A stretch of 64,000 bases of DNA. Origin: Pelomonas dachongensis (GTDB lineage: Bacteria > Pseudomonadota > Gammaproteobacteria > Burkholderiales > Burkholderiaceae_C). The notes under the pieces are model-generated. The model ran no database searches. It had not been told where the DNA came from and was given only the letters and a program-made list of their open reading frames with translations. Where the stretch lies: positions 496,001 through 560,000 of the forward strand of contig NZ_JBIGHY010000003.1 in the NCBI RefSeq assembly GCF_043555865.1, read 5' to 3'. Made by a program: the position numbers and the translations under genes. Below, in pieces: positions 40,514 to 49,255 of the stretch. Numbering within the stretch: position 1 is the first letter of the stretch; every line of letters starts with the position of its first letter.

Positions 40514-40558
40514 GACGTCAATGAGATGTCGCTGGGCGGCCCAGCGGCCCAGCGTCCT

Positions 40559-42268
40559 TCAGGCGGCCAGCGCCAGCGCCGCGTTGGCCTGCAGCGGCAG
40601 CTCCAGGCGGACCACGGTGCCCTTGCCCGGCTCGCTCTCCAGCTGCAGGCTGCCCCCCAGCAGGCCGGTGGCGAAGCTGTGCGCGACGAACAGGCCCAGG
40701 CCGCTGCCACCCTGGCCGAACGAGGTCGAGAAAAAGGGCTCGAACGCACGCGCCACGTCCGTGGCCGGCATGCCGACGCCGTCGTCGCGCACCTCCAGCA
40801 CCAGCCGGCTGGCGCTGGCGCGACGCCCGCTGACGCGCACGTGGCCCGCAGCGCGGTCGCGAAAGCCATGCACGCAGGCGTTTTCCAGCAGCTGTTCCAG
40901 CACCTGCTGCAACACCTCGGCGTCGCCGTCCAGCAGGAAACCTTCGGGCAGGTCGCAGGCGAGTTGCACGCGGGGGTCGGTCCGGTGGCTTTGCACGCGG
41001 GCCCAGGCCTGCAGCACGGCGCAACGCAGGTCGAAGCGCGTGCGCTGCGCGCGGTCACTGTTTTCGGTCAGCTGGCGGAAGCGGCTGACCAGCCGCAGCG
41101 CGCGCTCCACGTTCTGCTGCACCAGCTCGGCGCCCGAGCCGGTGTGCGCGATCCAGTCGGCCAGCTCCTGGCGCTTCAGCGGTGCACCGCTGGCCATGCG
41201 GTCGGCGAACTGGCGGCTGCCGTCGCGCAGCGAGGTCGATCCCAGCAGCGCGTTGCCCAGCGGCGTGTTCAGCTCATGGGCGATGCCCGCCACGAGCTGA
41301 CCCAGCGCGGCCAGCTTGCGGCTGTTGACGAGTTCGTCCTGCGCGGCCAGCAGCTCGGCCGTGCGTGCCTGCACCTGCTCTTCCAGCCACTGCGCGGCGC
41401 GGCGGCGCTCCTCGGTGCGGCGCTCCTGGTCGATGGCGATGCCGGCCAGATGGCTGGCGGTGTTCAGCGCGGCCAGCTCGTCCGCGCTGGGGCGGCGCAC
41501 CTCGCGGTAGTACATCGCAAAGCTGCCGATGACCTGCTTTTGAGGCCCGTGGATGGGCGCCGACCAGCAGGCCTTGAAGCCGTAGGGCAGCGCCAGGTCG
41601 CGGTAGGCCGCCCACAGCGGATGGGTGCCGATGTCGTCCACGACCACCAGGCGGTCGTCGTGCATGGCCGTGCCGCAGGAGCCGGCGGTGGGCCCGATCT
41701 CGGCACCCTCGAGCGCCTGCATGTAGGCGGTGGGCATGCGCGGCCCCGCGCCCACGTGCACGTGGCGGCCGTCCAGGTCCAGCAGCAGCACGGTGCAGTA
41801 CAGCCCCTCGAACTGCGATTCGATCAGCGCCGTCAGCCGGGCCAGCACCGGCGGCAGCGGCTGGCCGGTGGCCACCATCTCCAGCAGCTCGTTCTTGGCC
41901 CGGTTCAGCACCTCCTCGAACTGCATGCGGCTGACGTCCACCATGCAGACGGCGATCTGGGACTCGCCGTCGCGCTCGGTCAGTGTCAGGTGCAGCTCGT
42001 GGTGCCGGCCCTCGCCGGCGCGGGTCTGGAACTGCCAGGGCAGGCTCAGCGAACCCGCCAGCTGCAGCTGCGCAAGCACACCTTCCAGCGTCTCGGCGGA
42101 CGGTCGCCCATCCGGCTGGCGCAGCGGGCACAGCAGCGACAACGGCATGCCGGCCAGCGCCTGCGGGTCGTAGCCCAGCACCTTGGCGCGGCCCGAGGCC
42201 GTGCCGATGATGGGCAGGTCAGGGGCTGCCTTGACAAGCAATATCGCGACATGGGTCATGTCGTCCAT
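40559..42268 (-). CDS. PAS-GAF sensor histidine kinase (cytoplasmic)
   Basis: The 569-residue protein has an N-terminal PAS-like region (GTASGRAKVLGYDPQALAGMPL), a GAF domain (about 130-290; the GPTAGSCGTAM motif is typical) and a short coiled coil. The HisKA box LGQLVAGIAHELNTPLGN carries the phosphoaccepting His. The HATPase domain shows N, G1 (VRDDGVGMP) and G2 (GQGGSGLGL) boxes. No membrane helices. I chose ATG 42268, which has GGAG 6 nt upstream; a GTG lies at 42280. No response regulator is adjacent. Confidence 0.9.
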   Translation of the reverse strand: MDDMTHVAILLVKAAPDLPIIGTASGRAKVLGYDPQALAGMPLSLLCPLRQPDGRPSAETLEGVLAQLQLAGSLSLPWQFQTRAGEGRHHELHLTLTERDGESQIAVCMVDVSRMQFEEVLNRAKNELLEMVATGQPLPPVLARLTALIESQFEGLYCTVLLLDLDGRHVHVGAGPRMPTAYMQALEGAEIGPTAGSCGTAMHDDRLVVVDDIGTHPLWAAYRDLALPYGFKACWSAPIHGPQKQVIGSFAMYYREVRRPSADELAALNTASHLAGIAIDQERRTEERRRAAQWLEEQVQARTAELLAAQDELVNSRKLAALGQLVAGIAHELNTPLGNALLGSTSLRDGSRQFADRMASGAPLKRQELADWIAHTGSGAELVQQNVERALRLVSRFRQLTENSDRAQRTRFDLRCAVLQAWARVQSHRTDPRVQLACDLPEGFLLDGDAEVLQQVLEQLLENACVHGFRDRAAGHVRVSGRRASASRLVLEVRDDGVGMPATDVARAFEPFFSTSFGQGGSGLGLFVAHSFATGLLGGSLQLESEPGKGTVVRLELPLQANAALALAA

Positions 42269-42381
42269 CTCGGGCTCCACTGAGTGGATTGCTTAGCGCA
42301 GCGTACACCCATCCTGCTGCCACAACCTGTATGCCAAAGGCGCCAGAATCGCCGCGTTGCCACAGGATTGCGGATGCCGCC

Positions 42382-42729
42382 ATGCCCCAGATGCTGCTCA
42401 TCGTCGAACCCATTGACCAGCGGGCTGAGCGTGGCCGCACCGCCGGCGAGGCGGTCTACCAGCGCATGCTGGATTTCGCTGGTGAACTGCAGGCCGAGGG
42501 CTTGCTGCTGGGTGTCAATTCGCTGAGCAGCGCCGCTCGCCGCCTGAGCCGGCGCGACGGCGGTGTGCAGGTCTGGGACGGCCCCTTCGCCGAGGCCAAG
42601 GAGATGGTGGGCGGCTACTTCCTGCTCGACACCGAGGACCCCGAGGTCGCCATGGCCTGGGCGCAGCGCTGCCCGGCGGCCGAGTGGGCCACCGTGGAGA
42701 TTCGCAGCATCGGCCCCTGCTACATGTGA
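42382..42729 (+). CDS. DGPF/YCII-family protein of the ECF42 cluster (1)
   Basis: This 115-residue ferredoxin-like fold protein has the family signature QVWDGPFAEAKEMVGGYFLL (DGPF motif). Start ATG 42382 fits the family start (MPQMLLIVEP). DGPF proteins are the standard neighbours of ECF42 sigma factors, and an ECF42-type sigma factor ends this cluster at 46958. Its biochemical role is unknown. Confidence 0.86.
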   Translation: MPQMLLIVEPIDQRAERGRTAGEAVYQRMLDFAGELQAEGLLLGVNSLSSAARRLSRRDGGVQVWDGPFAEAKEMVGGYFLLDTEDPEVAMAWAQRCPAAEWATVEIRSIGPCYM

Positions 42730-42775
42730 GCCCCTCGTCCGGGCCCGCCACGCTGGACGCGGGCGGGCCCAGCCG

Positions 42776-42863
42776 GTCCCCGAGGGGGCGGCGATGCTTG
42801 CGGCATCGAGCCGCAAACACATCGCCAGACGGGCCGGCTTGGGGCGGCCCGGCGCTCGGCCCC
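42776..42863. repeat. Dispersed palindromic intergenic repeat, copy 1
   Basis: The core 42790-42826 pairs GGCGATG with CATCGCC and TTGCGGC with GCCGCAA around an ATCGA loop. It is preceded by a small CCCC-GA-GGGG hairpin and followed by GGGCCGG repeats. The reverse complement of 58241-58317 has the same order and about 80% identity in the core. It lies between the two DGPF/YCII genes. Confidence 0.7.
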
Positions 42864-42984
42864 GCCACCCCCAGTTCGGAAATTTCGGTAGTTACCCGGA
42901 GCCTGTCGAAACCGTTTCGCGTGGATCGTCGTGCTCATGAAGGCCGCACAGCAGCGGCTGCCAGCACCCATCGGGAGAGACGAC

Positions 42985-43389
42985 ATGCGATTCATCATTC
43001 AAGTCCGCGCCACCGCCGTCAGCGAGCGCGGCGACAAGCCCGGCCCCGAGTACGCGAAGCTGTTCGAGGAAATGGGCGCCTTCCACGAGGAAATGGCGCG
43101 CGCCGGCGTGCTGCTGGACGGCGCCGGCCTGCGCCCCAGCCGCGACGGCTGGCGCCAGCGCTACCACGCGGATGGCCGCCGCGAGGTCATCGACGGCCCC
43201 TTCGCCGAGACCAAGGAGCTGATCGCCGGCTACACCATCATCCAGGTGCGCTCGGCGGAGGAGGCCCGGGCCTGGGCCAGCAAATTCCCGGCGCCCTTCG
43301 TCGGCATGACCTGCGAGATCGAGGTGCGGCCTCTGTACGAGGAGGCCGACTTCGGCCCGGGCGGCGACATGGAAATCGGCGCAGCCTGA
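42985..43389 (+). CDS. DGPF/YCII-family protein of the ECF42 cluster (2)
   Basis: The 134-residue paralogue of the previous DGPF protein has VIDGPFAETKELIAGYTII and a PAPFVGMTCEIEVRPLYE C-terminus. Start ATG 42985 has GGGAGA 6 nt upstream. It begins a run of seven tightly spaced plus-strand genes ending in the sigma factor. ECF42 clusters often carry two DGPF genes. Confidence 0.87.
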   Translation: MRFIIQVRATAVSERGDKPGPEYAKLFEEMGAFHEEMARAGVLLDGAGLRPSRDGWRQRYHADGRREVIDGPFAETKELIAGYTIIQVRSAEEARAWASKFPAPFVGMTCEIEVRPLYEEADFGPGGDMEIGAA

Positions 43390-43401
43390 AGGAGGAATGC
43401 C

Positions 43402-43944
43402 ATGAGCAACTTCTCCCTCATCCTGGTGTGCCTGGGCGTTGCGCTGCTGCTGTTGCTGGCTTATGCCGCCACGCGGCCCGGCGAGTTCAGCGTGGAGCGC
43501 CGGCTGCGCATCGGCGTGCCGGCCGACCGCCTGTGGCCGCTGGTCAGCGAGCTGCGCGCCTTCAACCGCTGGAATCCCTACGAACGCAAGGACCCGCTCA
43601 TCAATGGCACCTACACCGGCGCAGCGGGCGGGGTGGGCTCGCGCTACGAATGGGACAGCAAGCAGGTCGGTGTCGGCGCGATGGAGATCACCGCCCAGCA
43701 ACCCGGTCGGGCGGTGCAGATGAAACTGGACTTCGTGAAGCCCTTCAAGGCGCACAACCACGTCGAGTTCGCTTTGCAGCCGACAGCCGATGGGTCCACC
43801 GAGGTGCGCTGGCGCATGCATGGGCAGGCCAATTTCGTGGCCAAGCTGATGGGCGTGTTCATCGACATGGACAGCATGTGCGGCCGCGACTTCGAGGCCG
43901 GCCTGCAGAACCTGCGACAGATCGCCGAAGGGGGCCAGGCATGA
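43402..43944 (+). CDS. SRPBCC family protein, membrane-anchored
   Basis: The 180-residue protein has an N-terminal membrane helix (LILVCLGVALLLLLAYAAT) and a START-like SRPBCC domain (RLWPLVSELRAFNRWNPY, WRMHGQANFVAKLMGVF). Such pockets bind hydrophobic ligands. The start lies 12 nt after the DGPF gene (ribosome site GGAGG), and the stop overlaps the next start (ATGA). Confidence 0.85.
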   Translation: MSNFSLILVCLGVALLLLLAYAATRPGEFSVERRLRIGVPADRLWPLVSELRAFNRWNPYERKDPLINGTYTGAAGGVGSRYEWDSKQVGVGAMEITAQQPGRAVQMKLDFVKPFKAHNHVEFALQPTADGSTEVRWRMHGQANFVAKLMGVFIDMDSMCGRDFEAGLQNLRQIAEGGQA

Positions 43945-44384
43945 AGGACCTGCAGTTCAGCATCGACATCGCCGCGCCGGTGGCCCGCGTGTGGGACTGC
44001 ATGTTCGACCCGCTGGCCTACCGCGACTGGAGCAGCGCGTTCTGCGAGGGCTCCTACTACGAGGGCAGCTGGGAGGCCGGCCGGCGGCTGCGCTTCCTGG
44101 ATCCGCAGGGCTTCGGCATGGAGGCCATCGTCGACGAGCAAGTGCGGCACGAGCGCCTGTCGCTGCGGCTGGTCGGTGAGATCAAGGACGGCCGGCCGGT
44201 GGCGGACAGCCCGCTGGCACAGGCGCCCGCCACCGAGCGCTACGTGTTCGCCGCGCAGCCCGGCGGCGGCACGCGGCTCGTCGTGCACCTGCAGAGCTGG
44301 AACGACGGCTTCACCGACTTCCTGCAGACCACCTGGCCCGAAGCGCTGAAGCGCCTGAAGGCCCGCGCCGAATCCACCCACTGA
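43941..44384 (+). CDS. SRPBCC family protein, soluble
   Basis: The 147-residue START-like protein has APVARVWDCMFDPLAYRDW at its N-terminus and the C-terminal WNDGFTDFLQTTWPEALKRL helix. It begins in an ATGA overlap with the membrane-anchored SRPBCC gene, so the two may act as a pair. Ligand unknown. Confidence 0.85.
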   Translation: MKDLQFSIDIAAPVARVWDCMFDPLAYRDWSSAFCEGSYYEGSWEAGRRLRFLDPQGFGMEAIVDEQVRHERLSLRLVGEIKDGRPVADSPLAQAPATERYVFAAQPGGGTRLVVHLQSWNDGFTDFLQTTWPEALKRLKARAESTH

Positions 44385-44395
44385 AAGGCACAGCC

Positions 44396-44785
44396 ATGAA
44401 GATTCAAGTCACGAGCGTGATGGTCGACGACCAGGACAAGGCCCTGGCGTTCTACACGGAGAAGCTGGGCTTCAAAAAGATGGCCGACATTCAGATGAGC
44501 CCCGACTACCGCTGGCTCACCGTCGTGTCGCCCGAGGGCATCGAGGGCGTCGAACTGTCGCTCGACCCGATGAGCATGGAAGCGTCCAGGGTCTATCAGA
44601 AGGCGCTGTACGACGCGGGCACGCCCCTGAACGCTTTCGTCACGGCCGACATCGACGCCGAGGTGAAGAAGCTGCGCGAGCGTGGCGTCGTCGTGCGCGG
44701 CGAACCCGCCGACATGGGGCCGATCAGGGCGGTCAGCTTCGAGGACACCTGCGGCAACCTGATCCACCTCGTCCAACCGCTCTGA
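44396..44785 (+). CDS. VOC family (glyoxalase/bleomycin-resistance-type) protein 1
   Basis: The 129-residue vicinal-oxygen-chelate protein starts VTSVMVDDQDKALAFYTEKLGF and ends with VSFEDTCGNLIHLVQPL. The metal ligands expected in VOC enzymes are the conserved His/Glu at these two ends; the N-terminal His is replaced (VMVDD). Catalysis is therefore uncertain. Spacing of 11 nt from the SRPBCC gene. Confidence 0.85.
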   Translation: MKIQVTSVMVDDQDKALAFYTEKLGFKKMADIQMSPDYRWLTVVSPEGIEGVELSLDPMSMEASRVYQKALYDAGTPLNAFVTADIDAEVKKLRERGVVVRGEPADMGPIRAVSFEDTCGNLIHLVQPL

Positions 44786-44795
44786 AGCACCGGCC

Positions 44796-45200
44796 ATGCA
44801 CAAGCAGATCTTCATCAACCTGCCCGTCAAGGACCTGCCCGCCAGCAAGGCCTTCTTCGAGGCGATGGGCTATGCCTTCAACCCGCAGTTCACCGACGAC
44901 AAGGCCGCCTGCCTGGTGCTGGGCGAGACGCTGTACGCGATGCTGCTGACCGAGCCCTTCTTCAAGGGCTTCACGGCCAAGCCGGTGGTCGACGCAAAAG
45001 CCGCCACCGAGGTGCTGGTGTGCCTCTCGTGCGAGAGCCGCGAGGAGGTCGACCAGCTCGTCGCCCAGGCCCGCGCCGCTGGCGGCGCCGTGCCGCGCGA
45101 GCCGCAGGACCATGGCTTCATGTACGCCCATGGCTTCGAGGACCTCGACGGCCACATCTGGGAACTCGCCTACATGAGCGGTGAACCGCCTGCGGCCTGA
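44796..45200 (+). CDS. VOC family protein 2
   Basis: The 134-residue protein begins IFINLPVKDLPASKAFFEAMGY and ends with MYAHGFEDLDGHIWELAYM, which holds the likely C-terminal Glu ligand. It resembles lactoylglutathione-lyase-like proteins common in ECF42 clusters. It follows VOC 1 by 10 nt. Confidence 0.87.
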   Translation: MHKQIFINLPVKDLPASKAFFEAMGYAFNPQFTDDKAACLVLGETLYAMLLTEPFFKGFTAKPVVDAKAATEVLVCLSCESREEVDQLVAQARAAGGAVPREPQDHGFMYAHGFEDLDGHIWELAYMSGEPPAA

Positions 45201-45210
45201 GGAGCGCGCC

Positions 45211-45699
45211 ATGCAGATCCAGAAGCTCACCCCCTTCATCTGGTACCAGCGCGGCGCCGAAGACGCCGTGGCGCACTACCTGAAGGTGTTCGGCGCCGAC
45301 AAGGGCAAGGTGCTGGACACCCAGCGCTGGGGCGAGAACGCGCCCGGCGCGGCCGGCACGGTCATGCTGGTGCAGTTCGAGCTGTTCGGCGCGCAGATGA
45401 GTGCCTTCAACGGCGGGCCGCACTTCAAGCTGACCGAGGCGTTCTCGCTCACCGTCGCCTGCGACGACCAGGCCGAGATCGACCACCTGTGGGAGCGGCT
45501 GCCCGCCGACGGCGGCAAGCACAAGTCCTGCGGCTGGGTGGAAGACGCCTGGGGCCTGTCCTGGCAGCTCATCCCCAAGGCCTGGTTCGACATGGTGCGC
45601 GACCCCGACCCGGCCCGCGTGCAGCGTGTCTTCCAGGCAGTGTGGGCGATGGAGAAGATCGAGCTCGCCGGGCTCAAGGCAGCCTACGACGGCACGTGA
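45211..45699 (+). CDS. VOC family protein 3 (PhnB/3-demethylubiquinone methyltransferase-like)
   Basis: The 162-residue protein begins MQIQKLTPFIWYQRGAEDAV, and the middle contains GPHFKLTEAFSLTVACDDQ and WGLSWQLIPKAW, the pattern of PhnB-like VOC proteins. Start ATG 45211 has GAGGAG 6 nt upstream. The stop codon overlaps the GTG start of the sigma factor (GTGA), tying their translation together. Confidence 0.87.
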   Translation: MQIQKLTPFIWYQRGAEDAVAHYLKVFGADKGKVLDTQRWGENAPGAAGTVMLVQFELFGAQMSAFNGGPHFKLTEAFSLTVACDDQAEIDHLWERLPADGGKHKSCGWVEDAWGLSWQLIPKAWFDMVRDPDPARVQRVFQAVWAMEKIELAGLKAAYDGT

Positions 45700-46958
45700 C
45701 GAGCCATGCCGACCTCGCCGCGGGCGTCTGGCGCATCGAGCGCAGTCGCCTGGTCGGTGCCGCCGCCAAGCTGCTGCGCGACCTGGACGAGGCCGAGGAC
45801 TGCGCGCAGGACGCGCTCATCGCGGCGATGGACACCTGGCCGCGCGACGGTGAGCCCGCCAACCCCGGCGCCTGGCTGATGACCACCACCCGCAACAAGG
45901 CGCTGGACCGGTTGCGCCGCCGCGCCATGCTGGAGCGCGAGCACGAGCACCTGGCCGCCGACGACGAGGCCGCCGGCACCCACGTGGTGCCCGACTTTGT
46001 CGACGCGCTGGACGCCGCGCGCGACCAGGCCGAGATCGGCGACGAGCAACTGCGCCTCATCTTCATCGCCTGCCACCCCGTGCTGCCGCGCGAGGCGCAG
46101 GTGGCGCTGACGCTGCGGCTGCTGGGCGGGCTGGAGACCAGCGAGATCGCCCGCGCCTTCCTGCAGCCCGAGGCCACGGTGGCGCAGCGCATCGTGCGCG
46201 CCAAGAAGGCGCTGTTGGGCCAGGCCTACGAGCTGCCCGGCCCGGCCGAGCGCGAGCAGCGCCTGGGGGCCGTGCTGGCCGTGGTCTACCTGATCTTCAA
46301 TGAAGGCCACAGCGCCGGCAGCGGCGCGGCGCTGCTGCGCCCGGCGCTGTGCGACGAGGCCCTGCGCCTGGCGCGTCAGCTGCAGCACCTGCTGCCGCAC
46401 GACGCGCAGGTGCACGGTCTGGCGGCACTGCTGGAGATCCAGGCCTCGCGCCTGCCCGCGCGGCTGGACGCCCAGGGCCGCCCCGTGCTGCTGCCCGACC
46501 AGGACCGCCGCAAGTGGGACCGGCTGCTGATCCAGCGCGGCCTGGCGGCGCTGTCCCGTGCGCTGCAGCTCGGTGAACCGGGTCCATACACACTGCAGGC
46601 CGTCATCGCCGCCTGCCACGCCCGCGCGTCGCGCGCCGAGGACACCGACTGGGGCGCCATCGTGGACGGCTACGACCGCCTGCTGGCGTTGAACCCCTCG
46701 CCCGTCATCGCGCTGAACCGCGCGGTGGCCGTCAGCTTCGCCAGCGGCCCAGCCGCGGCGCTGCCGCTGCTGGAGGCGCTGGCCGCCGAGCCGCAGTTGA
46801 AGCGCTACCCCTTCCTGGCCGGCGCGCAGGCCGACGTGCTGGAGCGCCTGGGCCAGGTCAGCCAGGCCCGCGACGCCTACCTGCGGGCGGCGGAGCTGAC
46901 CGACAACGAGGTGCAGCGCGAACTGCTGCTGGCACGCGCGCGGCGGCTGATGGACTGA
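45696..46958 (+). CDS. ECF42-type sigma factor with C-terminal TPR extension
   Basis: The protein has 420 residues from GTG 45696. Sigma region 2 spans about 10-85 (LRDLDEAEDCAQDALIAAMDTW) and region 4 about 130-185 (LPREAQVALTLRLLGGLETSEIARAF, two helices). It is followed by a long helical extension (DUF6596/TPR-like; NEGHSAGSG block and a repeat-rich end ERLGQVSQARDAYLRAAELT). ECF42 factors have this extension in place of a classical anti-sigma, and sit beside DGPF genes, as here. Target promoters could include the cluster itself. No ECF promoter was recognised. Confidence 0.9.
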   Translation: MTSHADLAAGVWRIERSRLVGAAAKLLRDLDEAEDCAQDALIAAMDTWPRDGEPANPGAWLMTTTRNKALDRLRRRAMLEREHEHLAADDEAAGTHVVPDFVDALDAARDQAEIGDEQLRLIFIACHPVLPREAQVALTLRLLGGLETSEIARAFLQPEATVAQRIVRAKKALLGQAYELPGPAEREQRLGAVLAVVYLIFNEGHSAGSGAALLRPALCDEALRLARQLQHLLPHDAQVHGLAALLEIQASRLPARLDAQGRPVLLPDQDRRKWDRLLIQRGLAALSRALQLGEPGPYTLQAVIAACHARASRAEDTDWGAIVDGYDRLLALNPSPVIALNRAVAVSFASGPAAALPLLEALAAEPQLKRYPFLAGAQADVLERLGQVSQARDAYLRAAELTDNEVQRELLLARARRLMD

Positions 46959-47053
46959 GCCTGGACCGGCAGTTGCGGCCCTATCGGGGATCACTTGAAA
47001 TCCGGCGGCACGGGTCCAAGTAGGCTTCAGCCGATTCATCACCGGGTGCCCTC

Positions 47054-47371
47054 ATGACCTCTGCCGTCAAGCTTGCCGTCCCCAACGAACTGCTACCCCT
47101 CGTGCGCCTGGCGCAGCTGCTGCAGGGCCTGGAAGGCCGTCTCGTGGACCCGCACCAGTACCGCGTGCTGGTGCAGAAGCTGACCGCCGAGCTGGACCAG
47201 CACCAGGCCCACGAGGTGCTGCCCGGCCTGCTGGACCACCTGCCCGCCGCGGCCGAGGTCTACGAGAACCTGCAATACGCCCACGCGGGCCTGGTGCGTG
47301 TGCCGCTGGAGATGTCGCTGACGTCGGAGCTGGCGGCGCGGGAACTGCTGGAGCGGGTGGGGCGCTGCTGA
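47054..47371 (+). CDS. Hypothetical helical protein, unknown function
   Basis: The 105-residue protein is mostly alpha-helical, with no signal peptide, membrane helix or recognised motif (LPLVRLAQLLQGLEGRLVD, LLDHLPAAAEVYENLQYAH). Codon use fits a real gene and the frame is well conserved in composition. It stands between the sigma factor and the convergent chemoreceptor gene. Confidence 0.6.
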   Translation: MTSAVKLAVPNELLPLVRLAQLLQGLEGRLVDPHQYRVLVQKLTAELDQHQAHEVLPGLLDHLPAAAEVYENLQYAHAGLVRVPLEMSLTSELAARELLERVGRC

Positions 47372-47407
47372 GCGCGCCCGCTACCCTGCTCGTGATCGAG
47401 CCTGGTG

Positions 47408-49114
47408 TCAGAACTGCATCCAGCCTTGCGCCGAAGTGCTGGCCTCGTGCACGGTCGGTTTCGCGCGGGCCGGCGACGCTGAGGTCGGTCGCTGAGGACG
47501 GGCCGGGGCGGTAGGCATCGCGACCGGCACGGCTGCCTTCGCCGTGGTGGCGTCGTCCAGCTTGAAAACGGCGACGGCCTGCACCAACTGGCGAGTCTGC
47601 ATGTTCAGGCTGTCCGCCGCGGCGGCTGACTGCTCGACGAGCGCAGCGTTCTGCTGCGTGACACTGTCCAGCTGCGTAACGGCCTCGTTGATCTGGCCGA
47701 TGCCCGCAGTCTGTTCCAGCGTCGCAGCCGTGATCTCTCCGATCAGGTCGGACACGCGCTGCACACGCGTGACGATGTCCTCCATGGCCTGGCCGGCGGC
47801 GTCCACCAGCTGACTGCCGCTGTCCACCTTCGCCACGCTGTCCTGGATCAGGTGCTTGATTTCCTTGGCCGCGCCCGCGCTCTTTTGTGCAAGGGTGCGG
47901 ACCTCGCCTGCCACCACCGCGAAGCCGCGCCCCTGCTCGCCCGCGCGCGCGGCCTCGACAGCGGCGTTCAGTGCCAGCAGGTTGGTCTGGAAGGCGATGC
48001 CATCGATGACGCCGATGATGTCGAAGATGCGCCGTGACGAGTCATTGATCTCGCCCATCGTGGTCACCACCTGACCCACCACGCTGCCGCCCCTGCGGGC
48101 GGCCTCGCTGGCTTCGCGCGCCAGCTGAGTGGCCTGCCGGGAAGAGTCCGCGCTGTTCTGCACGGTGCTGGTCAGCTCCTCCATGGAGGCAGCCGTTTCT
48201 TCCAGATTGCTGGCCTGCTCCTCCGTGCGCTGTGAGAGGTCGGCGTTGCCCGCCGCGATCTGGCCGGCGCCCGTGGCGATGCTGTCGCTGGCCTGGCGCA
48301 CGGAACCCACCACGTCGCGCAGCGCCTGCTGCATGTCGCCCATGGCGGCCACCACGCTGCCTGGCCTGGCGCGCGAACGGTTGATGGGTGTCGTCAGGTC
48401 GCCCGAGGCGATGGCAACGGCCGCGCGGGCCACGTCCGCCGGTTCGCCGCCCAACGACCGTGTCAGGCTGCGGGTCAACAGCCAGCCGATGACCACGCCT
48501 GCCAGCACGCCGCCGACCGTCAAGCTGGCGAGCAGCCAGCGGATTTCCGTGTAGATCCTGTCGGTGGTTTCGTTGAGCGCGCGCGCGTCGTCGCGCTTGC
48601 GCGTCACCAGCTGGCCCAGCAACTCATCCGCCCGCTCGGCCAGCTTCCGGGCCTCGAGCATCTTGGCCGTGGAGGCACGCGCATCCGCCAGGTTTTCCGT
48701 CTCCAGCACGCTACCCACCGTGCGCAGGCCGGCGGTGTAGGCCTGCAATGCCGCGTTTGCGTCGTCGACCAGCTTGCGGCCCTCCTCCGTGCTGAAGAAG
48801 CCGCGGGCCTGGCCAAGCTCCTCGCGCGCTTGGGCAAGCCGCTCACCGACGCGCTGCAGCGCATCCTGACGCTCTGCTTGTGTCGCTGCCAGGATGGCGG
48901 TCCGAATACCCCGCCCGGCGAGGAGCAACTGCATGTTGGCCTCACTGGCGTGCAGCATGCCGGCGATCTCGCGGTCATACATCTGCGTGGCCAGGTCATT
49001 GATCTGGGCCGACTTCTGTATGCCGCTGAACCCGATCAGGCCCCCGATGCCGGCCACGGCGAGGAACCCGCCGATGAGCTTGTTCGCGACCCTGAGCTTC
49101 CTGAACCATTCCAC
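47408..49114 (-). CDS. Methyl-accepting chemotaxis protein (Tar/Tsr-like layout)
   Basis: The 568-residue protein has an N-terminal signal-anchor (NKLIGGFLAVAGIGGLIGF), a four-helix-bundle periplasmic domain (about 35-185) and a second membrane helix (LLASLTVGGVLAGVVIGWLL). HAMP and the cytoplasmic signalling coiled coil follow, with the hairpin tip GVIDGIAFQTNLLALNAAVEAA intact. No NWETF CheR-docking pentapeptide is at the C-terminus, which ends in a Pro/Ala linker and WMQF. It has its own promoter region, shared divergently with the AraC-type gene. Confidence 0.93.
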   Translation of the reverse strand: MEWFRKLRVANKLIGGFLAVAGIGGLIGFSGIQKSAQINDLATQMYDREIAGMLHASEANMQLLLAGRGIRTAILAATQAERQDALQRVGERLAQAREELGQARGFFSTEEGRKLVDDANAALQAYTAGLRTVGSVLETENLADARASTAKMLEARKLAERADELLGQLVTRKRDDARALNETTDRIYTEIRWLLASLTVGGVLAGVVIGWLLTRSLTRSLGGEPADVARAAVAIASGDLTTPINRSRARPGSVVAAMGDMQQALRDVVGSVRQASDSIATGAGQIAAGNADLSQRTEEQASNLEETAASMEELTSTVQNSADSSRQATQLAREASEAARRGGSVVGQVVTTMGEINDSSRRIFDIIGVIDGIAFQTNLLALNAAVEAARAGEQGRGFAVVAGEVRTLAQKSAGAAKEIKHLIQDSVAKVDSGSQLVDAAGQAMEDIVTRVQRVSDLIGEITAATLEQTAGIGQINEAVTQLDSVTQQNAALVEQSAAAADSLNMQTRQLVQAVAVFKLDDATTAKAAVPVAMPTAPARPQRPTSASPARAKPTVHEASTSAQGWMQF

Positions 49115-49255
49115 GTTTCACATCCGTTCTCGTCGTCCACACCCAGAAGCGGATGCCCGGAAAGTGTCGAAAGTTGCCTCCTTGGGCGTCTACGAGAATC
49201 GCGCAAATGATGGCTTGTTTTACGAAATTGCCACTTAAATGAATGATCTTGCCTG

